Of a stretch of DNA of 64,000 nt, positions 1-11,570 are shown one piece after another. The translations under genes and the position numbers were made by a program. The DNA comes from Cavia porcellus (taxonomy: Eukaryota > Chordata > Mammalia > Rodentia > Caviidae), in the NCBI RefSeq assembly GCF_034190915.1, contig NW_026947484.1:209572657-209636656 (forward strand), in the 5' to 3' direction. Positions within the stretch are counted from its first letter, which is position 1. Each line of letters starts with the position of its first letter. The notes under the pieces were generated by a model. The model worked only from the letters and a program-made list of their open reading frames with translations, was not told where the DNA came from and searched no databases.

Positions 1-2213
1 TAGAAGTGGGATAGCTGGAATAAATGGGATTTCCAGTCCCAACTTTTTGAGAAATCTCCAGACAGACCTCTACAAAGGCTGTACCAGTCTACACTCCCAC
101 CAGCAGTGCAGGAGAGTTCCTTTTTCCCCACAGCCTCTCCAGCATTTGTTGTTGGTTTTCTTGATCCTGGCCATTCTTTCAGGAGTGAGATGGTATCTCA
201 GTGTGGTTTTAATTTGCATTTCTCTAATGACCAATGATGATGAGCATTTTTTCATGTATTTATTTGCCATTTGCATTTCTTCATCTGAGAATTGCATATT
301 CATCTCAGATGCCCATTTTTGGATTGGATCTTTGAATTTCGGAGGTCTGAGTTTCTTTAATTCTTTATATGTTTTAGACAAGAGGCCCTTGTCTGAGAGA
401 GAGTTCACTAAAATCTTTTCCCAGTTTGTGGGTTTTCTTTTCACTATGCTGGAGATTTCTTTTGACATGCAGAAACTTTTTAATAAGAAGTGGTCCCAGT
501 TATTGATTCTGGGAAGTATTTCCCGTGCGGTTTGAGTCCTGTTCATGAATTCTTTACCTACTCCTATGTCTCCAAGGTTTCTACCTATTTTGTCTTCCAA
601 TAGATTTAGTGTTTCTGTTTTAATATTCAGATCTTTGACCCATTTAGATTTTAATTTAGTACATGGTGATAGACATGGGTCTAGCTTTAGTTTTCGGCAA
701 ATGGAGAGCCAGTTTTTCCAGCACCATTTATTAAAGAGACTGTCGTTCTTCCAGTGAACCTGCTTGGCTCCTTTATCAAAAATAAGGTGGTTGAGTGTGT
801 TCGTAGTTGTGGTTGTGTCTTCTAATCTATTCCACTGATCTTCAGCTCTGTTTTGATTCCAATACCATGTTGATTTTACTACTGTTGCTTTGTAGTATAA
901 CTTCAAGTCAGGGATTGTGATGCCTCCTGCTTTGTCTTTGCTGCTTAGAATTGCCTTTGCGATTCTAGGTCTCTTCTGGTTCCAGATGAAATTTAGGAGT
1001 GATTTCTCTAGATCTATAAGGTATGTTGATGGTATTTCTATTGGGATTGCATTGAATCTGTATAACAGTTTTGGGAGAATGGCCATTTTCACAATGTTTG
1101 TTCTTCCTATCCATGAGCAAGGGATGTCTTTCCATTTTTTGAGATCATCTTCAATTTCCTTTTTCAGTGTATTATAATTTTCACTGTATAAGTCTTTCAC
1201 TTCTTTCGTAAGAGTAATTCCTAAATATTTCATTTTTTTGCTTGCTAATGTGAATAGTCCAGTTTCTCTTATTTCCCTCTCTGTAGTTTTGTTGTTCGTG
1301 TATAGGAATGCTATTGATTTCTGAGTATTGATTTTGTATCCAGCCACATTACTGAATTTATTTATTGTATCTAAGAGTATTTCAATGGAGTTTAGGGGGT
1401 CTTCTATGTAGAGTATCATGTCATCTGCAAACAATGATAATTTAACTTCTTCTTTTCCTATCTTTACCCCTTTTATTTCTCTTTCTTGCCTAATTGCTCT
1501 GGCTAGTACTTCCAGTACTATATTAAATAGGAGTGGTGATAAAGGACATCCTTGTCTTGTACCCGATTTTAAAGTAAAGGCTTTCAATTTTTGGCCATTT
1601 AGTATGATGCTGGCTGTTGGTTTATCATAAATGGCCTTTATTACATTGAGGTAAAGACCATTTATTCCAATTTTCTGTAAAGTTCTTATCATGAATAAGT
1701 GTTGGACCTTATTGAAGGCTTTTTCTGCATCTATAGAGATGATCATGTGATTCTTATTTTTGGCTTTATTGATATGGTGGATTACATTTATTGATTTGCG
1801 TATGTTGAACCATCCTTGCATTCCTGGGATGAATCCCACTTGGTCATGGTGTATAATCTTCTTGATGATTTGCTGGATCCTATTTGCCAATATTTTATTG
1901 AGGATTTTTGCATCTGTGTTCATTAGGGAGATCGGTCTATAGTTCTCTTTTATAGTTGGGTCTTTCTCAGGTTTTGGTACTAGAGTAATATTTGCTTCCA
2001 GGAATGACTTAGGAAGGATTGCTTCCCTTTCAATTTCATTGAATAGTTTGAGGAGTGTCGGCATTAGGTCTTCTTTATATTTCTTGTAGAATTCTGCAGT
2101 GAATCCATCTGGGCCTGGGCTCTTCTTGGTGGGCAAGGACCCAATTACATTTTCAATTTCATTAGCAGAGATTGGGTTATTCAACAGTTTTATATCCTCT
2201 TGATCTAGCTTTA
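1..2213 (-). mobile_element. LINE-1, 5'-truncated, runs off the left edge
   Basis: This is a minus-strand L1 copy. The reverse complement encodes the reverse transcriptase and C-terminal part of L1 ORF2. Its 3'UTR and poly(A) lie outside the window. The 5' end is at about 2213, where homology switches abruptly to the 3' end of a second L1, so the copy lacks the endonuclease and ORF1. The long reading frame makes it one of the youngest L1 copies here. The junction inside another L1's ORF2 3' end suggests it inserted into that older element. The left-hand target duplication is outside the window and cannot be checked. Confidence 0.93.
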
Positions 2214-2253
2214 ATACCACATATTTTTCATCCACTCTGTAGTTGATGGGCAT
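70..2253 (-). pseudogene. L1 ORF2 remnant: reverse transcriptase and C-terminal zinc knuckle
   Basis: This 727-codon open frame covers the reverse transcriptase that would drive target-primed reverse transcription. Visible motifs are NYRPISL (about residue 104), IDAEKAF (174-180), RQGCPLSP (233-240) and the catalytic FADD (275-278). A CX3CX7HX4C knuckle lies at 704-721. A full L1 ORF2 is roughly 1,270 residues. Here the endonuclease is missing because of 5' truncation, and a TAG replaces a tryptophan codon just after the knuckle (about position 67-69), so the C-terminal tail is cut off. The first 13-14 residues are not from this element. They come from the neighbouring older L1 in a fortuitously compatible frame. 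It should not be active on its own. Confidence 0.93.
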
Positions 2254-2969
2254 CTTGGTTGTTTCTAAGATTTAGCTATCACAAATTGTGCTTCTATGAA
2301 TATAGGTACACACATAGGTACACACTGTGATATGACCTTTTCAGTTTTTATAGGAAAATACCCAGGAGGGGGATAGCTAGGTTGAATGGAACTTCCAATC
2401 CTAGTCTTCTGAGACTTCTCCATAGTGATTTCCATAGTGGTTGCAGCAGTCTACACTCCCACCAATAAGGAGCAGTGTTCCTTTTTTGCTGTAGCCTTTG
2501 TTATCTGTTGATTTCTTGATGGCACTGTTCTTTTCAGAGTGAGGTGAAATCTCAATGGTTGCTTTAATTTGCATTTCTCGAATGACCAATGACGGTGAAC
2601 ATTTCTTCATGTATTAATTTGCCTTTTGTATGTCTTCATCTGAGAACTGTGTGTTCATCTCAGATACCCATTTTTGGAGAGAGTCTTTGAATTTGGGGGC
2701 CTTGATGTTTTTCAATTCTTTATATGTTGTTGACATGAGTCCTTTGAGGGGTTGTTGGCTAAAATTCTTTCCCATTATGTGGGTTTTCTTTGTACTCTAT
2801 TGGTGATTTCTTTCGAAGTGCAGGAACTTTTCAATAAATGAGATCCCAGTTGTTGATTTTTTGAAGTGTTTCCCATGCAGTTTTTGTTTGGTTCATAAAT
2901 TCTCTGCCTACCCCTATGCCTCCAAGAGTTCTGCCTATCTTGTCTTCCAGTAGATTTAATGTTTCTATT

Positions 2970-3056
2970 TTTTTTTTTATCAGTACTAGGGATCGAACCC
3001 TCGACCATGCGCTTGCAAAGCAGGCATTTATGCCACTGAGCTAAATCCCCAGCCCC
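2970..3056 (-). mobile_element. ID SINE (tRNA-derived) inside L1 ORF2
   Basis: Reading the minus strand, the element starts ggggctggggatttagctca, has tRNA-like A and B boxes (the B box reads gggttcgatccc) and ends in an A-run (T-run on the plus strand). L1 sequence resumes on both sides with a short repeated segment around tgtttct, consistent with a target duplication. Confidence 0.88.
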
Positions 3057-3590
3057 GAGTGTTTCTGTTTTAATATTTAGGTCTTTGATCCATTTAGACT
3101 TTAATTTCGTGCATGGTGATAGACATAGATCTAGTTTCAGTCTTTGGCATGTGGAGAGCCAATTTTTCAAACAACATTTAGTAAAGAGGCTATCCTACTT
3201 CCAGTGAACACGGTTAGCCCCTTTGGAAAATATCAGGTGGCTGAATGTCTTTGGAGTTGTGCTTACATCTTCTAATCTGTTCCATTGATCCTCAGGTCTA
3301 TTTCTTTGCCAGTACTATGCTGATTTTATCACTGTGGGTTTGTAGTATAGTTTTGAGTTAACAATTGAGATGCCCTCTGCCTTTCCTTTGTTGCTCAGAA
3401 TTGCCTTTGCTATTCCAGATTTCTTTTGTTTCCAAATGAATTTTAGGAGTGTTTTCTCTAGATCTGTGAGATATATTAATGGTATTTTGATTGGGATTGC
3501 ATTAAATCTGTATAAGAGTTTTGGGGGTATGGCCATTTTCACAATGTTCGTTCTTCTTAGCCAAGAGCAAGGAATAGCCTTCCATTTTCT

Positions 3591-3688
3591 TTTTTTCTTT
3601 TTTTTTAATTGGTACCGGGGATCGAACTCATGACCTCCTGCTTGCAAGGCAGGTGCTTATGCCGCTGAGCTAAATCCCCAGCCCCTAT
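3591..3688 (-). mobile_element. ID SINE with 13-bp target duplication
   Basis: This is a second antisense ID copy with the same head and B box. It is flanked by perfect 13-bp direct repeats, ccttccattttct, at 3578-3590 and 3689-3701. The repeated bases belong to the host L1 ORF2, which proves insertion into the L1 after it was in place. Confidence 0.93.
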
Positions 3689-6229
3689 CCTTCCATTTTC
3701 TAATATCCTCTTCAGTCTCCTTTTTTAGCATAGCATAATTTTCAGCATATAGGTCTTTTACATTCATAGTTGGGTTGATTCCTAAGTATTTCATTTTTTT
3801 AGATGATATTGTGGAGGGCAACATTTCCATAATTTCTCTCTTGGTGAGTTTTTTGTTTGTGTACAGGAATGCTATTGATTTTTGAGTACTGACTTTGTAT
3901 CCAGCTACACTGCTGAATTTGTTTATTACCTCTACTAGTCTTTAATGGAGTTTTTGGAGTCTTCTATATAGAGTATCATGTCATCTGCACACAGTGATAA
4001 TTTAACTTCTTCCTTTCCTATCTTTATTCCTTTTATTTCTCTCTCTTGTTTGATTGCCTTGGCTAGTGTTTCCAGAATATTGAATAGGAGTGGTGATAGT
4101 GGACATCCTTGTCTTGTTCTTGATTTTAGAGTGAAAGCTTTCAGTTTTTTCCAGTTGGTATAATGTTGGCTGTTGGTTTGTCATAGATGGCTTTTACAAG
4201 ATTAGGGTAGACACCGTGTATTCTAAGTTTCTGAAGGGTTTCATCATGAACATTTGTTGAACTTTATTGAAAGCTTTTTCTGCATCTATTGAGATGACCA
4301 TGTAGTTTTTGTTTTTGGCTCTGTTGATGTGGTGTGTTGCATTTATCGATTTGTGTATGTTAAACCATCCCTGCATTCCTGGGATGAATTCCACTTGGTC
4401 ATGATTATAATTTTCTTGATGATTTGCTACATTCTATTTGCCAGTATTTTATTGAGAATTTTTGCATCAACGTTCATTAGTGAGATTGGCCTATAGTTCT
4501 CCTTTTTGGTTGGGTCTTTCCCTGGTTTTGGTATCAGAGTAATATTTGCCTTTAGGAATTATTTAGGAAGGATTGCTTTCTTTTCGATTTCCCTAAAGAA
4601 TTTAAGGAGTTTTGACAATCAGATCTTCTCTAAATTTCTTGTAGAATTCAGCTGTGAATCCATCAGGACCAGAGCTTTTCTTTGTTAGTAAGTTTTTAAT
4701 TATGTTTTCAATTTCAATAGCGATATTGGGTTATTCAAAATTACTATATCTTCTTGGTTGAGCTTTGTTAGTTCATATGTTTTTAGAAATCTGTCCATTT
4801 CCTCTGTGTTTTCCACTCTATGTGAGTAGAGATTTTCAAAGTAAGTGTTCATGATCTTTTGAATTTCCATAGGACCTGTAGTAATTTCCCTCTTTTCAGG
4901 ACTTATTGCATGAATTTGGTTTTTTTCTTTTTATTCATAAGGTTAGCTAGAGATTTTTCAATTTTGTTTATTCTCTCAAAAAACCACTCTTTTGATTCAT
5001 TAATTCTTTGTATTTTTTTTTTTTTTAGTTTCATTTGCATTGATTTCTTCTCTAATCTTTACAGTTTCCCTCTTCTATGAGTTTTGGGTTTAACTTGCGC
5101 TTCTTTTTCTAGAAGCTTGAGATGTAGCATTAGGTTATTTATTTGTGCTCGTTTTGTTTTCTTGATATGACAATTTATTGCTATATATTTCCCTCTTAAT
5201 GCCACTTTCATTGCATCCCACAGATTACAGTATGTTGTTTGTGCATTTTCATTGAATTGTAGGTATTGCTTTATTTCTTAATTTCATCTGTAGCCCACTG
5301 GTTGTTCAAAAGGCTGTTATTTAACTTCCATGTATTTATGTAGGTTTTGCTATTTCTTTTGCCATTAATTTCCAATTTCAGCGGGTTATGGTCAGATATT
5401 ACACATGGGATAATTTCAATACCTTTGCAGTTACTTAAGAATATTTTATGGGATAATATATGGTCTATTTTGAAGAATGTCCCATGTGCAGCTGAGAATA
5501 ATGTGTATCCTGATGTAGCTGGGTTGAACACTCTGTAAACATCTACTAAATCCAGTTGCTCTCAGGTATGATTCAGTTCTATTATTTCTTTGCTGACTTT
5601 TTGTCTAGTTGATCTATCTCTTAGTGACAATGGGGTATTAAAGGTCCCCTGTTATAATTGTGTTCCTGTGTATTTGGTTTTTCATGTCCATTAGTATCTA
5701 TCTTATATAGTTGGGTGCTCCTGTATTTGGAACATATATATTTATAATTGTTAGCTCTTCCTCTTGAGTTTTTCCACTAACAAGTATGTAGTGACCTTCT
5801 TTATCTGTTTTAATCATTTTAGGTTTGAAGTTCACATTGTCTGCAAATAGAATAGTTACCCCTGCTTTTTTCTGGGTTCCTGTTGCAAGGATACTGTTTT
5901 CCATCCTTTGACTTTTAAGCTATGAGTTTCCTTTTGGATCAGATGTGTTTCTTGTATGCAGCATATTGTGGGATCATGTTTCTTGATCCATTCTGTCAGC
6001 CTATTTCTTTTGATAGGTGAATTGAGTCCATTTACAAATATGGATATCATTGATATGTACTGGCTCAACTTTGCCATGTTATGCTCCACTTGTTTGCTTT
6101 CTGTTTTTCTCCCTCGTTTAATTGCTTGTCCTACCTGGTTTCTTTCTGTTGTTGTTATGGAGATTGTGGTCTTTTTTTTTTATCTCTATCTAGTATGCCT
6201 TTCAATACTCTTTCTAGGGTTGGTTTGGT

Positions 6230-7176
6230 GGATGTGAATTTCTTCAGTTGTTCTTTGTCATGGAAGTGTCTTGTTTCTCCATTAAATTTGAATGATTTTT
6301 TTTGGGTACATCAGTCTGGGTTGAAAGTTGTTTTCTTTCAAGGCTTGAAATACCTCACTACAAGCTTGTCATGACTTGAGGGGTTGTGTTGAAAAGTCTG
6401 CCATGATTCTTAGGCTTTCCTTGGTAGGTGAGTTGTGTCTTTTGTCTAAGAGATTTTAGTATTCTGTTTTTATGCTGTATGTCTGAGATCTTAATTATTA
6501 CATGTCTAGGTGTAAATTTATGCTGTATTTGACTGTTTTGCATCTATATGCCTCACTTACCTGCATATCAGATTTTTCCCCATGTTTGGGAAATTTTCTG
6601 CTTTTACATCTGTGAATATTTTAGTTATGTCATTTGCATTGATTCCTGCATCTTCACTGATGCCTATTAATTTTATATTTTTGCTCATGGCATCATATTG
6701 AAGCTGCTGGATTGTCATTTCATATAGCTTTGTTTTTTTAAAAGTTCTATCATTTTTTGATCATTAATTGTGATCTTGTCCTCAACGTCTGAAACCCTGT
6801 CCTCAGCTTCATTTAAACGGTTTTCCAGCTTTCAATAGAATTTTTTATTGGATGTCTCTTTGAATTTGTTTCATGAACTCTGCTTGTTTTCTATATTGTT
6901 CATTTAAGGTTTCAATCAATTTCCCATGCTCCTGTACTTTTTTCTCTATTTCTTATTGAGCTGTGCTCAGCAACTCCTTTACTAAGGTTGTTATTTCTAT
7001 CTTTACATGGGAGAGTACTTCTAATTTGATTTCCTCTATAGCCTTATGGAATTGTTTTTTTTTTTTTTAATTTCACTCACTATATTTTCACAGATTTCTA
7101 GTGTGTTACTTTTGAAGTCCTCTATTTCAATGTCTCCTGTACTTGCTCCTGGTGGACTAGATTTTTGAGACTGCAT
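6230..7176 (-). pseudogene. L1 ORF1 pseudogene (RNA-binding chaperone)
   Basis: ORF1p is the L1 nucleic-acid-binding chaperone: an N-terminal coiled coil, then an RRM and a C-terminal domain. The reverse complement from an ATG at 7174-7176 begins MQSQKSSPPG and continues into an acidic, then heptad-like region (about 6800-7060). The C-terminal part at 6358-6543 contains the recognisable TPRHVIIKISD segment and YQGKPK. Stops and frameshifts separate these pieces. The start was chosen because the same SSPP..SS.DI.. opening recurs in the L1 ORF1 near 62230. Confidence 0.75.
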
Positions 7177-8112
7177 TTTGCTTTTTCATTTTGCCATTTT
7201 TCCCTTTTGATATTTGGTCCTTCAACCCCACTAGTGTTAACTGTTAGTAGTGTCTATCTTGGGGTCCTAACCTAAGGTTGATGTTTGTCCAGTTTCTGGG
7301 TCTCTCAATGAATAGGTGGGTCAGTCACGTGACTTCCCACTGCAGGGCCTGATGGGTGATTCCTATATTCTTCCTGCGATCACATGCTTAGTAGTATTGA
7401 TATAGGTCAACTTTTAGTTCTTGCTATTACTTTGTCTCCAGGTTATTCCAGATCACCAAATCTCCCCGTCTATAGTGTCTGTGTCAACAGAGGCCCTACT
7501 GTGTCTCTATTGTGTGCCTGTGTATCTCATAAGACCTTTTGAGTTTCTCCACATTGGCAAACTTATTGGCACACTCCTCACCTTGTCTGATATTTTCTGT
7601 GTGTAGGAAAGGGTCACCCACACTCTTGTCAGACTCACCAAGGTCTTACAGTTAGTTGGAGGGAGCTTTACTGCTGGCCCTATTTACCCTCTATACACCT
7701 CTATTTTAGGGGCAAATAAATGTGCCTCTCTATTGGGTCATTAGTATTAGGGGCATACTCGTCACACTGACTGGAGCCTGTTGAGATCTTCTGTGTGAGG
7801 TGGTTACTGAATCTCTCTTCAAGCTGGCACAGTTAATCTGCTGTAGTCCAAGGTTCTGGGAGAAAGGGTGGGAGCTGAAGATCAATAGCAGTATTAGGTC
7901 CAGGAGGTAGGGAGTGTCCCCAAGGGTCCAGCAGATGTCATTGGTCCGGGCGTCTACTGGGCACAGGGTAAGGTCCCAGGGAAGTGTGGCATTCCTCTGT
8001 GGTGGCTGGAGTAGCGAGGAAGCCCATGGCTGTGAGGGCCAAGATCCAAAGGCAGCACATTTTCCCCAGGGCTGGTGTGAGTCACACCTTCCTCCCTCCT
8101 GCTAAAGAGTTT

Positions 8113-8115
<3 letters not shown>
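7177..8115 (-). promoter_or_regulatory. Probable L1 5'UTR (internal promoter region)
   Basis: This stretch lies immediately upstream of the ORF1 ATG, is richer in G+C than the body of the element, and has no reading frame of note. Its position makes it the expected L1 5'UTR, where the internal RNA polymerase II promoter would lie. I see no monomer tandem repeats of the mouse type. The upstream limit is set by the (TC)n tract and remains an inference. Confidence 0.5.

Positions 8116-8161
<46 letters not shown>
8116..8161. repeat. (TC)23 dinucleotide microsatellite
   Basis: This is an uninterrupted TC run of 46 bases. It sits at the inferred 5' edge of the older L1 and is likely length-polymorphic. 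Confidence 0.98.
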
Positions 8162-8165
<4 letters not shown>

Positions 8166-8296
8166 GCAACTTTTTCCTCCTTACTGGATCCTTACATGTT
8201 TTATCATCTCTTATCTTAAAAGTTATGTATGACCTATCAAAAATGCCCGTGTCACCCCACAATACCTCTCAGTTACCAACTATATCCTCTCCTTAG

Positions 8297-8450
8297 ATGA
8301 CTGTGACAAGTGCACACCAGTAATCCTAGCACTTAGGAGACTGAGGCAGGATGATCACTGTGAGTTCAAGGCTTACCTGGGCCAAATGGTGAGTTCAAGT
8401 CTGCCCGAACTATAAAGTGAGACCTTGCCTTGAGCACTTGAACAACTTAA
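8297..8450 (+). mobile_element. B1 SINE, diverged
   Basis: It has 7SL-derived features: agtaatcctagcactta, ctgaggcaggatgatcac, a duplicated gtgagttcaag segment, and a terminal gtgagaccttgcct followed by an A-rich tail. Confidence 0.8.
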
Positions 8451-9630
8451 AAGAAAAGCATTCTTTTTTTCCCCACTTCTATTGAATTCACAGCAGTATT
8501 TCCTTCTATACTGCTCCAATAAAAATGGCCACAGACCCTCACTGGCACCAGCATTAACTGTCTCAGCCTGTATCTAACAGATCTAGTGGCAGGACTGTTG
8601 CTCTCTTTATGTTAGTTAGGATGTCATCAGAACAATGGAAACCACTGTCCATGTCTCAGAAGGAAGAGAGTTAACAGAATTTATGCTCAGGAAGTCAGAT
8701 GGGGTGGGGAAGCAAGAGAAAGGCAATTGCAGCTGGCCTCGTGCAGTCAGCATGATCCACAGTTGCCTGAAACCTTCACCAATGAGCTCAGCTCTGTCTC
8801 AGCTTCCTCATAATCTCAGAAAATCAAAAAGTAACTCATAGAAGTAAACTCAGAAATCACTGCAAAGCTCATACATATCAACCCATGCAGCCATCAGCCA
8901 CTGCCCTCGGAATTTAATGGCTATTCTTTCTATCATTGATGCATTAGCTGATGTTTCTCAAAACATAATCTAAGCCACTCTCCCATTAGTAAGAGAGTCT
9001 ATGACATGTTGCTCCCAGGGTTCCAGCCCTGGAATCCTGTGCAAGGGCAGCTCCTGGAGGATAGAGATGGTAATGAGCACCAGACACATCTTGCAAATTC
9101 TTTGGGAAAGACATTTTTCCCAATAAAATTCAAAATCCCACTCTTACTTTGTTCTTCCTCTACTTCTAACATCCTCTTTCACCTACTCTGCTACCTACCT
9201 AAGCTGTTTAGTTCCTTACCTATGCTAATTGCTTACTGGGACTATCTCCCCAACCACAGTGCTTCAAATATAATCTCTTGCTAAACTTTTTAAACTGCTT
9301 TCTTTGACCCATTCTTCAGAAATCCACACTTACTGAACAGAGGCCAGCCAACATCTATATTTGTGTATCTTCAAACCTTTACAAAATGCACTCATTTCTT
9401 TCCCAAGCCAGCTTTTTTCCCATTTTAACACAACTGTAGCAAATGTAACTACATTTTTCCTGGTGCTTTAGCTGACATTTTGGTGTGGTTATTCTTGACA
9501 CTTATGTTTGTCACAGAATCTCTGTACCAGCTATTGATCCTATAAACTTTATCTTCATTTTATATCTGTCTGGAATCTGAACAATGTAAAGCATAGAAGA
9601 TTTTAAAAGAAAGATGTACAGTATCACATG
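8451..9630. other. Unique or unrecognised sequence
   Basis: There is no recognisable repeat, exon or RNA gene. The segment at 9110-9630 is pyrimidine-rich and may be a very diverged extension of the L2 copy that follows. Confidence 0.4.
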
Positions 9631-9634
9631 GTTC

Positions 9635-9790
9635 AAAACTTCAATGGTTTCCTAGCTCCCCTAGAGCAAAATTCCACTTCTTATCTGACACCCATTATAC
9701 TTCTTTGATCTCATTTTCTACCTCAAGAGCTCATATATTTTTGTTTTATTTTGTTTCAGTCATCATAATCCTCTAGATACATAATATACC
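9635..9790 (+). mobile_element. LINE-2 fragment
   Basis: The order caatggtttcctagctcccct, agagcaaaattccactt and ctcattttctacctc follows the L2 3' region (plus strand). It is strongly diverged. Confidence 0.45.
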
Positions 9791-9984
9791 TGGATCATGT
9801 TGTGAACCTAAATATTTTAAATAAGTTAACATATGCTAAAGTGTTTTTAAGTCTCTAGATAAAAGAAGAAATCACTAAAAAAGAAAAGAGTTTGTGTGTG
9901 AATTCATGGAAATTTTACTCGTGTTTCGTAGCTGGAAGATTTGAAAATGTTCTGGTATTGAAAATATTAAGTAGTTGATAAACT

Positions 9985-10148
9985 GGAAATGGTGACACAC
10001 ACCTGTGGTCCCAGTACAGGAGAGGCTGAGGCAGGAAGATCACTTTGAGTTCCAGACCAGCCTGGGTTACAATGTGAGCTCATGGTCAGCTTGAACAGTG
10101 AGACTTTGTCTCAAAAAAGACCAAATAAAATAAAATAAAATAAATAAT
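9985..10148 (+). mobile_element. B1 SINE with (TAAAA)n tail
   Basis: It contains cacacctgtggtcccagtac, gaggctgaggcaggaagatc and gaccagcctgggttacaatg. After the second copy of the internal segment (gtgagctcatggtcagcttg) comes agactttgtctcaaaaaa, then an aaataaaataaaat tail. Confidence 0.9.
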
Positions 10149-10985
10149 TGATAGTGACATGACTTTTTTGGAAAACAATCTAAATTGGAAAAAAAAATTT
10201 AATTTCAAAAATAACCATGATGAGGTTGAATATTTCCAACACCTCCAATCAGAAAAAAAATTTTTGGTAACAAAATTGTCTCTTCTTTCATGAAATGGGA
10301 AGATTTTATTAAATTCATTAAGAAAAATTATGAAAGAAAATATTCATCTCCAAATACTACAGATAAACTTAGTTCCCCCAAAGGGAGATGTAACAAACAA
10401 AATGGAGAAGAAATAAAAGTAGTAGGACATTTATAAAAGTACATTTTCATCTTGACCTTTAAATAAAAACAGTAAAAATTACCTACTATCTGTGAACCAC
10501 ACTATTTCTTCTATAATTACAAGTAAAATCACCTCTGCAGTGCTCGTGTTATGTGATATTACGGTTTTTAAAAATTTACCATCTTAAGACAAAGTATTCT
10601 ACTCATCACTCCAAAAAATCAGGAAATTTGGCATCCATGAAGTTACAATTCTGCAAGAGTTGGCTTGGTGGTTAAGGAGTGACAGCTCTTGATTTTGGTG
10701 TCAGTAGGGCCTCACCTTTGTTTAGGGGTCAGCCAGCTATGGGATGATGCCATATCATTTGTGTTACCCAGCTTTTACAGAAGGGGTGTGTACTAGGCTG
10801 TCTGAAGGGGTTTCCCTAACTCCGATATACTTTCTCGAAGACATGAAGTTTCTAACTAGAGTTTCACCCATCTAGCTCTTATGCAGCCACTAGAACTGCT
10901 TTTCGTTCAGTGCATGGTTCCCTTTATGGTAGCTTCTTTGAACGAGTCTATTTTTGTCTTAGGCAGTTTGTTAGAATTAAAAACT
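10149..10985. other. AT-rich sequence, nothing recognised
   Basis: No repeat family, exon or RNA gene is recognisable. Several short A-runs and T-runs are present. Confidence 0.4.
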
Positions 10986-11289
10986 TGAAGGTAGTTCTTT
11001 TATTTTTTAAATTGAAAGATGAAACTGTATGCATCTATCATGTACAGTATGATGCTTTATGCTATATATAGGTTGCAGAATGACTGGATCTAGATAATTG
11101 ACTTACGTATTTCCCACAGTTATCATCTTTGTAGCTATAACACTTAATTTTACTCTCAGAATTTTTAAGAATACAAAATATTGTTACTAACTGTAGTCAC
11201 CAAGTTGTACAATAGATTTTGCAAACTTACTGCTCCTGTATAACAAATCTTGTGTGCTTTGACCAACATCTTTGCAACTCATACACTGT

Positions 11290-11570
11290 ATTGCTCAGCT
11301 TTCCCCAAGCTGGGATGCAGTGCCTGACACTCACAAGTTAGAGGACGAGAGGCCTAACCTGGATGACAGTGCTGATGGATTTCACCCCTAGTGGCTGTCT
11401 CCAGGTCAGGAATGTCATGGTGGAAGGTGTGGTGAGAAAGCTGCTTACTGCAGGGAAGCTAGGAAGGAGAATAGGGTAACAGACCAGCGAGGACAGGCCA
11501 GTGACCAGAAATAGATCCCAGGGCAACACCTCTGTGAGGCAGCCAGACACACCCAGAGCCTGCTTTACAT
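11290..11570. other. Unrecognised GC-richer insert in L1M
   Basis: L1M homology stops near 11290 and resumes near 11570. The intervening sequence is less AT-rich and contains a 70-codon open frame on the minus strand with no recognisable family. It may be another old repeat. Confidence 0.35.

Larger units (their letters stand above)
2213..6076 (-). pseudogene. L1 ORF2 pseudogene (endonuclease and reverse transcriptase)
   Basis: The N-terminal endonuclease begins at the ATG near 6076 (MAKLSQYIS). It shows the NGLNSPIKRNRL segment and the QETH motif with the catalytic Glu (5856-6076), and the C-terminal SDHNPL motif with catalytic Asp and His (5271-5531). The reverse transcriptase lies at about 3320-4700. 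Its active site reads CADD instead of FADD near 3975-3995. The frame is broken many times and by two ID insertions, so only short open pieces survive. The frame then runs into the C-terminal knuckle region (about 2400-2620) and ends in the junction with the younger L1. It is non-functional. Confidence 0.9.
2213..8115 (-). mobile_element. LINE-1, near full length, decayed
   Basis: This minus-strand L1 runs from the end of ORF2 (2213) through the endonuclease (about 5270-6076), a short inter-ORF spacer, ORF1 (about 6230-7176) and a probable GC-richer 5'UTR up to the (TC)n tract near 8115. It is interrupted by two antisense ID SINEs (about 2970-3056 and 3591-3688) and has many frameshifts. The terminal 3' part is absent, presumably displaced beyond the left edge by the younger L1 at 1-2213. 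The 5' boundary is inferred from where L1-like composition ends and was not confirmed by a target duplication. Confidence 0.85.

Noticed and set aside
47..535. 162-codon plus-strand open frame
   Set aside because: It is the antisense shadow of the L1 ORF2 frame at 70-2253.
3000..3060. tRNA-like sequence (A and B boxes) on the minus strand
   Set aside because: It belongs to an ID SINE with an A-tail and target duplication, not a tRNA gene. The same applies to the other ID copies.
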